From NCBI RefSeq assembly GCF_004348995.1, contig NZ_SMKQ01000010.1, positions 1-64,000 of the forward strand: a stretch of 64,000 nt of DNA, written 5' to 3'. Within the stretch, counting starts at the first letter, position 1. Every line of letters starts with the position of its first letter. The notes under the pieces are model-generated. The model did not search any database. It saw only the letters and a program-made list of their open reading frames with translations, and was not told the origin of the DNA. Positions 1 to 8,602 of the stretch are shown piece after piece. The DNA comes from Nonomuraea terrae. Its GTDB lineage: Bacteria; Actinomycetota; Actinomycetes; Streptosporangiales; Streptosporangiaceae. The position numbers and the translations under genes are program-made.

Positions 1-1
1 C

Positions 2-1681
2 TGCGAAGGCGGCGAGGAGCCGACCCCGAGCCCCACGCCCACGCCCACGCCCACGTGCGACACCCCGGCCACGCACACCATCGCGCAGGTGCAGGGCGCC
101 GGCGACAACAGCCCGGTCGCCGGCCAGGACGTCCGCGTCGAGGGCGTCGTCACCGGCGACTTCCAGGCGAACGGCCAGCTCAGCGGCTTCTACCTGCAAA
201 GCGCCGCACCGGACGGCGACCCGGCGACCTCCGAGGGCCTGTTCGTGTTCTCGTCCGCGCCGGTGAAGACCGGTGACCGGGTGCTCGTCTCCGGCAAGGC
301 GATCGAGTTCAACGGCCTGACCGAGATCTCGCCCGCCACCGCGGTCGACGTCTGCGGCTCCGGCTCTGTCAGGCCGACCGTGCTGGACCTGCCGCTCGAC
401 AGGGGCGTCACGTTCGAGCGTTACGAGAACATGCTGGTCACGTTCAAGGACGACCTGGCCGCCTCGGAGATCTACAACCTCGGCCGGTTCGGCGAGATCC
501 TGCTCGCCGAGGGCGGCCGGCTGTGGCAGCCGACCGACCGCGAGGGCGTCGACGCCGAGAAGGACTCGCGGCGCTCGATCCTGCTCGACGACGGCTCCGG
601 CGTGCAGAACCCGGCGCGGCTGCCGTACCACTCCGAAGGGTCGGAGACCGTGCGGCTCGGCGACGAGGTCGAGGACCTGACCGGCGTGCTGACCTACGGC
701 TTCGACGTCTACCGCGTCGAGCCCACCCGGCCGGTCGTCTTCGAGGCGGAGAACCCGCGCCCGGCCGCGCCCCGCAAGGTCGGCGGCGACGTGCGGGTGG
801 CGAGCCTCAACACGCTCAACTGGTTCACCACGCTCGACTCGCGCGGCGCGACCACGGCCGCGGAGCGCGACCGCCAGCTCGCCAAGCTCGTCTCCACCAT
901 CCTCGCGCTCGACCCGGACGCCGCCGGCCTGATGGAGGTCGAGCGCAACGCCGACGTGGCGCTGAACGCCCTGGTCGAGGCGTTGAACGCCAAGGCCGGC
1001 GCGGGCACGTACAAGGGGATCACCCACCCGAACCCGGGCACCGACGCCATCCAGACCGCGCTGATCTACAAGCCGGCCAAGCTCACCCCGGTCGGCGCGG
1101 CGCGCTCGTCGTCCGACCCGATCTTCAACCGGCCGCCGCTGGTGCAGACGTTCCGCAAGGCGGACAGGAAGGGCGGCCAGAGCTTCACCATCCTGGTCAA
1201 CCACTTCAAGTCGAAGGGCTGCACCGACGCCGACGGCCCCGCCACCGGCGCCGACGCCGACCAGGGCGACGGCCAGAGCTGCTACAACGCCAAGCGCGTC
1301 AAGCAGGCCGAGGCGGTGCTCGACCTGATCGACAACCTCAGGCTGAAGAACGCGCTCGTCGTCGGCGACATCAACGCCTACGGCGAGGAGGATCCGATCC
1401 ACGCCTTCGAGCGCGGCGGGCTGACCAGCCTCAGCAAGGAGTTCGTCCCGGCGAAGGACCGCTACAGCTACGTCTTCGAGGGCCTGTCGGGCGAGCTGGA
1501 CCACGTCCTGGCCGACAGGAAGCTGGCCAAGCGGGTGACCGGCGCGACGATCTGGCACATCAACGCCGACGAGGGCCGGTTCATGGACTACAACACCGAG
1601 TTCAACCCGCCGTACCTGTACGGGCCCGGCCCCTACCGTTCCTCCGACCACGACCCGCTGCTGATCGGGCTCGACCTCTGA
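2..1681 (+). CDS. ExeM/NucH-type extracellular endonuclease, 5'-truncated
   Basis: The reading frame is open from the window's left edge, so the N-terminus lies outside; 559 residues are visible. It opens with a Thr-Pro repeat linker (PTPTPTPT), typical of secreted multidomain proteins. An OB-fold-like segment follows (GVVTGDFQANGQLSGFYLQ). From about residue 260 comes an endonuclease/exonuclease/phosphatase fold, recognisable by RVASLNTLNWF, the LMEVERN segment, VNHFKSKG, VVGDINAYGEEDP, and the terminal ELDHVLAD and SSDHDPLLIGL motifs that carry the metal-binding and catalytic Asp/His residues. ExeM/NucH enzymes are secreted, metal-dependent DNases. Internal GTG codons near position 89 are not credible starts because the domain continues upstream. 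Family assignment is strong; the exact substrate is not known. Confidence 0.88.
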   Translation, partial: CEGGEEPTPSPTPTPTPTCDTPATHTIAQVQGAGDNSPVAGQDVRVEGVVTGDFQANGQLSGFYLQSAAPDGDPATSEGLFVFSSAPVKTGDRVLVSGKAIEFNGLTEISPATAVDVCGSGSVRPTVLDLPLDRGVTFERYENMLVTFKDDLAASEIYNLGRFGEILLAEGGRLWQPTDREGVDAEKDSRRSILLDDGSGVQNPARLPYHSEGSETVRLGDEVEDLTGVLTYGFDVYRVEPTRPVVFEAENPRPAAPRKVGGDVRVASLNTLNWFTTLDSRGATTAAERDRQLAKLVSTILALDPDAAGLMEVERNADVALNALVEALNAKAGAGTYKGITHPNPGTDAIQTALIYKPAKLTPVGAARSSSDPIFNRPPLVQTFRKADRKGGQSFTILVNHFKSKGCTDADGPATGADADQGDGQSCYNAKRVKQAEAVLDLIDNLRLKNALVVGDINAYGEEDPIHAFERGGLTSLSKEFVPAKDRYSYVFEGLSGELDHVLADRKLAKRVTGATIWHINADEGRFMDYNTEFNPPYLYGPGPYRSSDHDPLLIGLDL

Positions 1682-1699
1682 AGGAGCCGCTGAAGGAGC

Positions 1700-1731
1700 C
1701 CGCGGGCCATGGTGACCGTCATGGCCCGCGG
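1700..1731. terminator. Bidirectional hairpin terminator
   Basis: A perfect 12-bp stem (CCGCGGGCCATG paired with CATGGCCCGCGG) with an 8-nt loop lies between the convergent nuclease and ABC permease genes. There is no T-tract, as is common for high-GC actinobacterial terminators. Confidence 0.75.
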
Positions 1732-1738
1732 CCGCCGC

Positions 1739-2584
1739 TCAGCGGGCCAGCCGCCCGAGCAGCGCCGAGGCCGCCGTGATGCCCAGTGCCGCGGCCACGA
1801 CCAGGACCGCGAAGTCCAGCGGCAGGTTGGCGGGGGTGCCGAGCAGCAGCCCGCGCAGCGCGTCCACCTCGTAGCTGAGCGGGTTGATCGCGCTGATGAC
1901 CCGCAGCCAGTCCGGCATGGACGCGGTCGGGTAGAGCGCGTTGGAGGCGAAGAACAGCGGCATGGTGATGGCCTGCCCGATGCCCATCAGCCGGTCGCGG
2001 GTGCGGGCGATCCCGGCGATCGTCACCGACAGGCAGGCGAAGAACGCCGAGCCGAGCACCACCACCACGATCATGCCGAGCAGGCGCAGCGGGTTCCAGC
2101 TCAGGGTCACGCCCAGCAGCGCGGCGATGACCAGCACGACCATGGCCTGCACGATCGCCTTCACCCCGGCGGCGAACGCCTTGCCGGCCACCAGCGCGGC
2201 CCTCGGGGTCGGCGTGACCAGGAGCTTGGTCAGCACACCCGAGTCGCGTTCCCAGATGATGTGGATGCCGTAGAAGATGGCGATGAACATCGTCGACTGG
2301 GCGATGATCCCGGGCGCCAGATAGTCCCGGTACGGGATGCCGCCCGTCGGGATCACGTTGATGCGGTTGAACGTCTCCCCGAAGATCACCAGCCACAGGG
2401 CGGGCTGGATCGCGCGGGTGTACAGCTCGGTGCGGTCGTGACGGAGCTTCTGCAGCTCCACCACGCACATCGCGGCGACCCTGGCCGGGACGAGCCGCCA
2501 GGCCGGCCGGGAGCGCGGCGGGGTGAGCAGCAGCCCTCGGCCCTCAGCCGACGCGGGAGGCGGTGCGGCGGGTGCGGCGGACAT
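1739..2584 (-). CDS. ABC-2 type (DrrB-like) export permease
   Basis: 281 residues with about six membrane segments and the ABC-2 family layout: a cytoplasmic N-terminus, then ELQKLRHDRTELYTRAIQP leading into the first helix, the WERDSGVLTKLLVTPTPR loop, and the DALRGLL segment near the end. DrrB-type permeases pair with a DrrA-type ATPase to export drugs or lipophilic molecules. I place the start at the ATG preceded by GGAGG rather than at the longer upstream frame, which lies within the ATPase gene. The start overlaps the 3' end of the ATPase gene by 41 nt, so the two are translationally coupled. The substrate cannot be inferred. Confidence 0.9.
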   Translation of the reverse strand: MSAAPAAPPPASAEGRGLLLTPPRSRPAWRLVPARVAAMCVVELQKLRHDRTELYTRAIQPALWLVIFGETFNRINVIPTGGIPYRDYLAPGIIAQSTMFIAIFYGIHIIWERDSGVLTKLLVTPTPRAALVAGKAFAAGVKAIVQAMVVLVIAALLGVTLSWNPLRLLGMIVVVVLGSAFFACLSVTIAGIARTRDRLMGIGQAITMPLFFASNALYPTASMPDWLRVISAINPLSYEVDALRGLLLGTPANLPLDFAVLVVAAALGITAASALLGRLAR

Positions 2585-3380
2585 CGCGGAACTCCCCTCC
2601 TTCGTCGAGGCCGCTGCCGGCGACGTCGCGGAAGACGTCCTCCAGCGTCGGGGACGAGCCGTCGCCACGGCGGTCGCGCAGCTCGTCGGTGAGCTGCCCC
2701 GGCGTGCCGAGCGCGCGCACCTGCCCCTTGTGCATGAGCGCGACCCGGTCGCAGTACTGGTCGGCCTCGTCCATGTAGTGCGTGGTGACCAGGACGGTCA
2801 TCCCGCTGGCGGCGCGCACCGCCATGATCTGCTCCCACACGCCGGTGCGGGCGATGGGGTCGAGCCCGATCGTCGGCTCGTCCAGGATCAGCAGGCGCGG
2901 CGAGCTGACCAGCGCCTGAGCCAGCTCCAGCCGGCGGATCATGCCACCGGAGTACGTGCCGGCCATGCGGTCGGCGGCCTCGGCCAGCCCGACCGCCTCC
3001 AGCGCCTCGGCGACGCGGGGGGCGCGCTCCTTGCGCGGTACGTCGAAGACGCGTGCGAACAGCGCGACGTTCTCGCGGCCGGTCAGGTTGCCGTCCGCCG
3101 ACAGCTGCTGGGGCACGTAGCCGAGCAGGCGGCGCACCGCCATCCGGTTGGCGGCCACGTCATGCCCGAAGACCCGGACCATGCCGGCCGGGACGGGCAG
3201 CAGCGTGGTCACGCAGCGGATCGCGGTGGTCTTGCCGGCGCCGTTGGGCCCCAGCAGGCCGAACACCTCGCCGGACGCGACCGTCAGGTCGAGCCCGTCG
3301 ACGGCCTTGGAGCCGCCGAACGCGTAGGTCAGCCCGGTGCACGTGACCGCGTCCGCCGTCGGCGGCGTGTCGTCCGTCAC
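2544..3380 (-). CDS. ABC transporter ATPase, DrrA-like
   Basis: 278 residues forming one nucleotide-binding domain: Walker A GPNGAGKTT near residue 45, Q-loop VPQQ, signature YSGGM (the usual fifth residue Q is M here), Walker B LLILDEPTIGLDP, and the H-loop VTTHYMDEAD. A C-terminal extension after 'LEDVFRDV' is typical of the DrrA/ABCA-like branch. It energises the adjacent permease. Its ATG overlaps the stop of the upstream MarR gene by 4 nt, giving a marR-ATPase-permease operon. The organisation is the classic drug-efflux one, with the repressor as the first gene. Confidence 0.92.
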   Translation of the reverse strand: MTDDTPPTADAVTCTGLTYAFGGSKAVDGLDLTVASGEVFGLLGPNGAGKTTAIRCVTTLLPVPAGMVRVFGHDVAANRMAVRRLLGYVPQQLSADGNLTGRENVALFARVFDVPRKERAPRVAEALEAVGLAEAADRMAGTYSGGMIRRLELAQALVSSPRLLILDEPTIGLDPIARTGVWEQIMAVRAASGMTVLVTTHYMDEADQYCDRVALMHKGQVRALGTPGQLTDELRDRRGDGSSPTLEDVFRDVAGSGLDEGGEFRDVRRTRRTASRVG

Positions 3381-3832
3381 GCTGAAGTCACCTCCTCCTG
3401 CAGGCCGTCGGCGAGCCTGCGCAGTGCCGGGAGCGCGGCCACCAGCGCCGCGCGGTCGTCTTCGCCGAGCCGGTCCACGAGCTCGCGGAAAACCGCCGTA
3501 CGCCGCTCGCGCCAGGCCAGCAGCCGCGCCTCGCCCTCCGGCGTGGGCAGCAGCCGGGCCGAGCGGCGATCGTCGCTGCGCGTCTCGCGGCGCAGCAGCC
3601 CGGCGTCGGTGAGCTGGTTGACCAGCGTGGAGACCGAGTTGCCGGCCAGGTAGAGCTCCTTGGCCGCGGCCGAGACGCTGACCCCGGGGTTGTCGGCGAC
3701 CAGCCGCAGCAGCTCCACCTGGGCGCCGCGCAACCGCGGCCCGGCCAGCTCCTGACGCAGCCTGCGCCGGATCAGCCGGTTGATCCCGGCCATGACGCCG
3801 GCCAGGGCGTCGGGCAGATCCGCCATGTTCAT
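3377..3832 (-). CDS. MarR-family transcriptional regulator
   Basis: 151 residues with the MarR winged helix: helix-turn-helix around VSVSAAAKELYLAGNSVSTLVNQL and the wing TRSDDRRSARLLPTPEG (the conserved D-x-R-S). It heads the leftward operon with the DrrAB-like exporter, so it probably represses that operon and responds to an exported ligand. Two in-frame ATGs lie three codons apart; I used the first, though the second is equally possible. No clear Shine-Dalgarno is present, and an AT-rich stretch (TAATAT in the sense direction) lies just upstream, so the message may be leaderless. Confidence 0.9.
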   Translation of the reverse strand: MNMADLPDALAGVMAGINRLIRRRLRQELAGPRLRGAQVELLRLVADNPGVSVSAAAKELYLAGNSVSTLVNQLTDAGLLRRETRSDDRRSARLLPTPEGEARLLAWRERRTAVFRELVDRLGEDDRAALVAALPALRRLADGLQEEVTSA

Positions 3833-4025
3833 GCCAAAATATTAGCTCTGCTTACGACATATCCGGAAGGCACTCCCGACGACGGCCACGATTCCGCAGC
3901 TCACGCGGGCCGAGGAGGTGGACGTACGAACCCTCCCGATCCGGTGGCCGCTCGGCGCCGGATCCATCATCATGACAATCCGCGATCACCCGATCGCCTA
4001 CCGTCGCCGACAAGGAGCCGCCGCA

Positions 4026-6128
4026 GTGACGCCTGAGCCGACTACCGAGGTGGAGAGCGGGCCCGTCGAGGTGGACCGCGGTCACGAGGAGTGGCGCATC
4101 GCCGCCTGTCTGCGCGACGAGCGCGGCGAGGAACACCGGGTGATGCTCACCTTCCTCGCTCACCGCGCCGCCCACGCGTGCTGCTGGTCGGTGAGCGTCC
4201 CCGGTCGTGCGGCTTATCGGGCACGGACGTGGAGCGACGGCGGCGCGGTGGAGCTGGTTCGCCTCGACGCCGCCACGGGGTGGGACCCCCACGTCGGCGA
4301 GGCGATCAGGGAGGCGTGCTCCGGCCGGCGGCCGATCGCCCCGGACCTGCCGCTGCCCGGCCGGGCGGCCGTGGCGGCGGATCGGCTGGAGCTCGACTTC
4401 GGCGGCGTCGCCGAGCTGTCCGCGCCGGCCGAGGGCGGTCACCACGTCGTCGTGCGCGGCGACGACGAGACCTGGGAGCTGCGGCTGCGCGCGCTCAAGC
4501 CGGCCGTGCGGGGCGCGGGCCCGGACGTGGAGCTGGTGCCCCGGCTGGCGGCGGAGGCCACGTGGCGCCGGCCCGGGCAGGCGTCCGTGCCGATGACCGG
4601 CCTGGCCCTGTACCAGCGCGCCGCCGATGCGGCCGACGACCGCCGGACGTGGATCGCCCTGCACCTGGACAACGGCTGGGACGTGGTGGCCGCGCGAACC
4701 CCCCGGCGGCCCGCCTCCGTGGTGCTGGTCGCGCCGGACGGCTCCCGTCACGAGGCCCCCGCTCACCTGGAGCCGGGCGAGCGCTGGACGTCGGCCCGGA
4801 CCCTGAACGCGTATCCGACCGTCTGGCGGATCGAGGCCCCCGGCCTGTCGCTCCGGGTCGCCGCCTGCTTCCCCGAGCAGGAACGGCAGACCGTCTTCCG
4901 GCTGGGCGCCGTCCTGGAGGCCGCCGCGTCCGCCGAGGGCGAGCTGCACGGCGAGCCCGTACGCGGCGACGGCCGGCTGGAGGTCCTCCCGGTCAACCGG
5001 ATCACCGACTTCGAAGACCACATGGAACGCCTGCGTGAGCTCACCCACGCCGAGGTCGTACGCCTGTATCCCGACGCGCCCGACCCAGCGGCGATCACCG
5101 CGCTGGCCGGGCTCGCCCCCGCCTCCGGCTGGCCCGTCGAGGTCGTCACCGAGCCGCTGCACCGCGCGCTGGTGGCGCCGGTCCGGCACCTGGCCGACGC
5201 CATGGGCAAGGGCTGGCGCAGCTACGCCGCGGTCGCCGCGATGGAGATGCAGGGCGTCAGCAGCGAGCCGTACCGTGCGCTGCTGGCGCTCGCCGAGCTG
5301 ATGCACACGGCCAGCCTCATGGTCGACGACGTGGAGGACAACGCGCCGGTGCGCCGCGGGCGGCCCGCCGTGCACCTGGTGTTCGGCCAGGCCACCGCCA
5401 TCAACACCGGGACGCACGCGTACCTCGTCTTCGACCAGGTCGTACGCCACCTGCTGCCGGACGATCCGGACCGGCGGCTCCGCCTCTACCAGGCCTACCT
5501 CGACGGCATGCGCCGCAACCACGCCGGCCAGGCGCTCGACATCCTCGGCCACCACGACGCCATGGACGCCGCCGTCGCCACGGGAGACGCGGCCACCGTG
5601 CTGGAGCGGGTGCGGACCACACACCGCCTCAAGACCGGCGGAATGGTACGCGGCGTCGGCGAGTTCGGCGCGATCCTCGCCGGCGCCGAAGGCGAGCTGC
5701 TGGAGCGGATCAGCGCGTACTTCGAGGCCGTGGGGTTGGCGTACCAGATCACCGACGACGTCGCGGACCTGCGCGCCGTGCTGGCCGTTCCGGGCGATCC
5801 GGGCTCCCGCGTGGCCAGGCTGCCCGGCGAGGACATCAGGGAGGGCAAGGTCACCTATCCCCTGGCCCTGGCGGTCGCCCGGCTGCCCCGGCCCCGCCTG
5901 CGGGAGATCTGGGGGATCGTCCGCGCGGGGAACGCCGATCCCGCCGCCGCGGTGGCGGTCGCCGGAGCCCTGGACGGCTGCGGCGCCGTCGCGGCCGCCC
6001 TGGAGGACGCCCGCCGCGCCGTGGACGAGGCCTGGGCACCCCTCCAGGCGCTCCTGCCCGGCAACCACCACACCGTCATGATCCGCGCGCTCGGCCTCTA
6101 CGCCGCCCGGCGTCACCTGGACGAGTGA
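4026..6128 (+). CDS. Polyprenyl synthetase with N-terminal lipocalin-like (AttH/CrtC-type) domain
   Basis: 700 residues. The C-terminal half (about 370-700) is an all-alpha trans-prenyltransferase with the first Asp-rich motif DDVED at 434-438 and the second DDVAD at 577-581; both are intact DDxxD Mg-diphosphate sites, so it should condense IPP with allylic diphosphates. The N-terminal 330 residues are beta-rich, with segments such as EEWRIAACLRDERGEE and WIALHLDNGWDVV that resemble AttH/hydroxyneurosporene-synthase (CrtC) beta-barrels; this part of the call is by eye. The GTG start is chosen for AAGGAG 8 nt upstream; an in-frame ATG at 3918 lacks a good site. The 3' end overlaps the convergent MMPL gene by 16 nt. 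Confidence 0.85.
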   Translation: MTPEPTTEVESGPVEVDRGHEEWRIAACLRDERGEEHRVMLTFLAHRAAHACCWSVSVPGRAAYRARTWSDGGAVELVRLDAATGWDPHVGEAIREACSGRRPIAPDLPLPGRAAVAADRLELDFGGVAELSAPAEGGHHVVVRGDDETWELRLRALKPAVRGAGPDVELVPRLAAEATWRRPGQASVPMTGLALYQRAADAADDRRTWIALHLDNGWDVVAARTPRRPASVVLVAPDGSRHEAPAHLEPGERWTSARTLNAYPTVWRIEAPGLSLRVAACFPEQERQTVFRLGAVLEAAASAEGELHGEPVRGDGRLEVLPVNRITDFEDHMERLRELTHAEVVRLYPDAPDPAAITALAGLAPASGWPVEVVTEPLHRALVAPVRHLADAMGKGWRSYAAVAAMEMQGVSSEPYRALLALAELMHTASLMVDDVEDNAPVRRGRPAVHLVFGQATAINTGTHAYLVFDQVVRHLLPDDPDRRLRLYQAYLDGMRRNHAGQALDILGHHDAMDAAVATGDAATVLERVRTTHRLKTGGMVRGVGEFGAILAGAEGELLERISAYFEAVGLAYQITDDVADLRAVLAVPGDPGSRVARLPGEDIREGKVTYPLALAVARLPRPRLREIWGIVRAGNADPAAAVAVAGALDGCGAVAAALEDARRAVDEAWAPLQALLPGNHHTVMIRALGLYAARRHLDE

Positions 6129-8518
6129 CCGGCGGCCGGCAGGAGGCGGGCGAGCGAGGCGGGCAGCCACCAGTTGCGGGCGCCGAGGATCCGCATCAGC
6201 GCGGGGACGAGCGCCAGCCGGATGACGGTCGCGTCGAGGACGATCGCGACGGCGACGGTGAGCCCGAGCTGCACCAGGTGGTGGCGGTCGGCGGTGAGCA
6301 GCGCGGCGAAGGTGACGACCATGACGGCGGCGGCCACGGTGATGGGGCGGGCGGTGTGGCGCAGGCCGTGGACGACGGCGGCCTCGTTGTCGCCGTGGGC
6401 GTGGTAGTGCTCGGCGATGCGGTGGATGAGGAAGATCTCGTAGTCGATCGACAGGCCGAACACCAGCGTGAACGCCAGCAGCGGGATCAGCGTGTTGACC
6501 TCGTCGCCGACCAGGTGCGGCAGGTGGCGGGTGGCCAGGGTGAGCAGGCCGAACGCGGCGGTGACGGCCAGCGCGTTCATCAGGACGGCCTTGAGCGGCA
6601 GCAGGACGCTGCGGAAGGTCACCAGGAGGAAGAGCAGCGAGCAGCCCAGCACCAGCGGGATCACCGTGCCGAGCTGAACGGTGGTCTCCTCCATGAGGTC
6701 GGAGAAGATCACGTTGGGCCCCGTCACGTGAGCCCGCTGGCCGGGCGGCAGCGACGCGGGGACGAACTGCCGGGTGATCTGCCGGGCCAGCTCCGTGGTG
6801 GCCTGCTCGTCGATGTGCGTACGGATGAGGACGAGCACGACGGTCGTGTCGCGGCCGTTGTCGGAGGGCAGGACGAGCGCCACCCCGGGATCCCGCTGGA
6901 GGGCCATGACGAGGGCGGCGGTGTCGACCGGCGGCGTGCCCGCCGGATGCGGCAGCACGACGGCCAGCGCCGAGGAGACCCGGTCGGCCTCCATGTGTGC
7001 GAGGCCCCGCCCGAAGTCGGTCTCCGCGATCGAGGGCCGGTCCAGGTCGAAGCCCAGCCGCAGCCCCGTCACCGGCGCCGCCGCCCCGAGCAGCACCCCC
7101 GCACAGACCAGCGTGTACGCGACCGGGTGCCGCATGAGATGCCGCGCCCACCGCCCCCACCCGTCCTCCGAACCGTGCCCGTCCACCGCGTCGAGGTCGG
7201 CGCGGCCGTCCAGCATGCCGGGACCGCCCGCCGCGGCAGGGTGGTCGCGGCCGCCCGGTCCGCCGGCGCCGACCGTCGCATCGGAGTGCTTGCGGCGGTG
7301 CAGTCCTCCCGGACCGGCCACCGCGGCGAGGCGGTGGCGGCGATGCAGCCCACCCGAGCGAGTCGTCGCGGCGGGGCGGTGGCGGCGCAACAGACCGCCG
7401 GAGCCGGTCGTCGCGACTGAGCGGTGGCGACGGTGCAGCCAGCGGTCGGCGGCCACGACGGCGGCGGGGAGCAGCGTCACGGCCACCGCCGCGGCGATCA
7501 CCGCTGCCAGGCTCACCCCCGCCGCCATGGTGCGGATCAGCGGGGTGCGCACCACCATCAGCGCCGCCGCCGTCAGCGCGACGCCGAGCGCGCACCAGCC
7601 CGCGGTGCGTCCCGCCGTGCTCACGGCGAGGGCGGCGGCCTCGGGCCGATCGTGGCCCGCGGCCCTGGACTGGCGGTAGCGCAGGAGGATCAGCAGCGCG
7701 TAATCGAGGCCGAGCCCCAGCCCGACGGTGGCCGCCACGGCCAGCATGAACGTGTTGACGCCCGCACCGAGCGCGCTCGCCGCCGCCAGCGCGCCGAGGG
7801 CGGTGACCGGGACCGTGCCGGCGACCAGGAGCACCGTCACGGCGGCGCCGGCCGACCGCAGCCCGGCCAGCAGCGCCAGCAGGGCCAGGGGGACGGCGAA
7901 CAGCTCGGCGCGTCGCAGGTCGGCCAGGTCGGTGCGCTTGACCTCGGCCACCATGGCGCTCTCCCCCACCAGGTGGACGCGTACGCGCCCGCCGGACGCC
8001 CGGCTCGCGGCGTCACCGGCGGCGCGCAGCAGCACGGGCGCCGCCTCCTGACGTGCCCGGGGGTCGCCGTTCACGCCCACGGTCGCGTACGCGCGCCGCC
8101 GGTCCTGGCCCGGCACAGGTGGCAGCAGGTCGACACCGCCCACCATCGGCTGGGCCGCCACCGCCCGCGCGGCGTCGCTCATGGCGCGCTGGTACGGCTC
8201 GTCGGCGTCGGAGAGCGTGGTGGAGGCGAAGACCATCATCATCTGCTCGGCGCCCAGCCGGGGGAAGCCCCGCTCCAGCATCCGCGCCCCCGCGGTGGAG
8301 TCGGACCCCTCGACCCGGACGTCGGGCGCGGTGGCCCGCTCGACCAGACCCGGGACCAGGACGAAGGACCCTGCCACGAGCACCAGCCACGCCGCGAGGA
8401 CCGCGCGGTGACGGCGCGCCGCCGCGTGGCCGAGCCGCCACCAGACGGACGGGCGGCGCGGCCCTCCGGGCAGGACGGGCGGGGACCCGCCGGCGGACGC
8501 GCGTGAGGACACCGCCAT
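6113..8518 (-). CDS. MMPL/RND-family membrane transporter
   Basis: 801 residues with the MMPL layout: an N-terminal membrane helix (about 35-60), a periplasmic-side domain, a block of five helices, a cytoplasmic loop, then the same pattern again ending in helices around LVLGCSLLFLLVTF, FTLVFGLSIDYEIFLIH and VAIVLDATVIRLALVPALM. The last two are hallmark MMPL motifs. MMPL proteins are proton-driven exporters of lipids, polyketides or terpenoid-like molecules. The loop at residues 361-450 is an unusual 15-residue tandem repeat. An AGGAGG site precedes the ATG. It is divergent from the secreted-protein gene across 84 bp and convergent with the prenyl-synthase fusion. Confidence 0.9.
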   Translation of the reverse strand: MAVSSRASAGGSPPVLPGGPRRPSVWWRLGHAAARRHRAVLAAWLVLVAGSFVLVPGLVERATAPDVRVEGSDSTAGARMLERGFPRLGAEQMMMVFASTTLSDADEPYQRAMSDAARAVAAQPMVGGVDLLPPVPGQDRRRAYATVGVNGDPRARQEAAPVLLRAAGDAASRASGGRVRVHLVGESAMVAEVKRTDLADLRRAELFAVPLALLALLAGLRSAGAAVTVLLVAGTVPVTALGALAAASALGAGVNTFMLAVAATVGLGLGLDYALLILLRYRQSRAAGHDRPEAAALAVSTAGRTAGWCALGVALTAAALMVVRTPLIRTMAAGVSLAAVIAAAVAVTLLPAAVVAADRWLHRRHRSVATTGSGGLLRRHRPAATTRSGGLHRRHRLAAVAGPGGLHRRKHSDATVGAGGPGGRDHPAAAGGPGMLDGRADLDAVDGHGSEDGWGRWARHLMRHPVAYTLVCAGVLLGAAAPVTGLRLGFDLDRPSIAETDFGRGLAHMEADRVSSALAVVLPHPAGTPPVDTAALVMALQRDPGVALVLPSDNGRDTTVVLVLIRTHIDEQATTELARQITRQFVPASLPPGQRAHVTGPNVIFSDLMEETTVQLGTVIPLVLGCSLLFLLVTFRSVLLPLKAVLMNALAVTAAFGLLTLATRHLPHLVGDEVNTLIPLLAFTLVFGLSIDYEIFLIHRIAEHYHAHGDNEAAVVHGLRHTARPITVAAAVMVVTFAALLTADRHHLVQLGLTVAVAIVLDATVIRLALVPALMRILGARNWWLPASLARLLPAAGHSSR
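7169..7438 (-). repeat. 45-bp in-frame tandem repeat, about six units
   Basis: Residues 361-450 of the MMPL protein consist of 15-residue units. Four are clear (LHRRHRSVATTGSGG, LLRRHRPAATTRSGG, LHRRHRLAAVAGPGG, LHRRKHSDATVGAGG) and two are decayed. The units are basic and His/Arg-rich, then Gly-rich, and lie in the loop linking the two MMPL halves. Confidence 0.85.
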
Positions 8519-8552
8519 GGTGGCCGCCTCCTGGTGACTGTCGGGGAAAGCG

Positions 8553-8591
8553 TGTTACAAAGAGTAGTCAATGAATGACTGCATGTAACAC
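8553..8591. promoter_or_regulatory. Nested dyad operator in a divergent promoter
   Basis: Outer arms GTGTTACA (8553-8560) and TGTAACAC (8584-8591) are perfect inverted repeats. Inner arms AGTCA (8566-8570) and TGACT (8576-8580) share almost the same centre. The site fills the 84 bp between the divergent MMPL and secreted-protein genes, so it may control both. No regulator gene is adjacent. Confidence 0.6.
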
Positions 8592-8602
8592 AAGGAGGCT
8601 TC

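Noticed and set aside
3842-3854. TTAGC-tct-GCTTA near-dyad as MarR operator
   Set aside because: Four of five arm bases pair; short and not distinguishable from chance.
3852-7595. Very long open frame on the minus strand opposite the prenyl-synthase fusion
   Set aside because: It is the antisense shadow of a high-GC gene with no domain, start signal or plausible composition; the fused C-terminus only reads through parts of two real genes.
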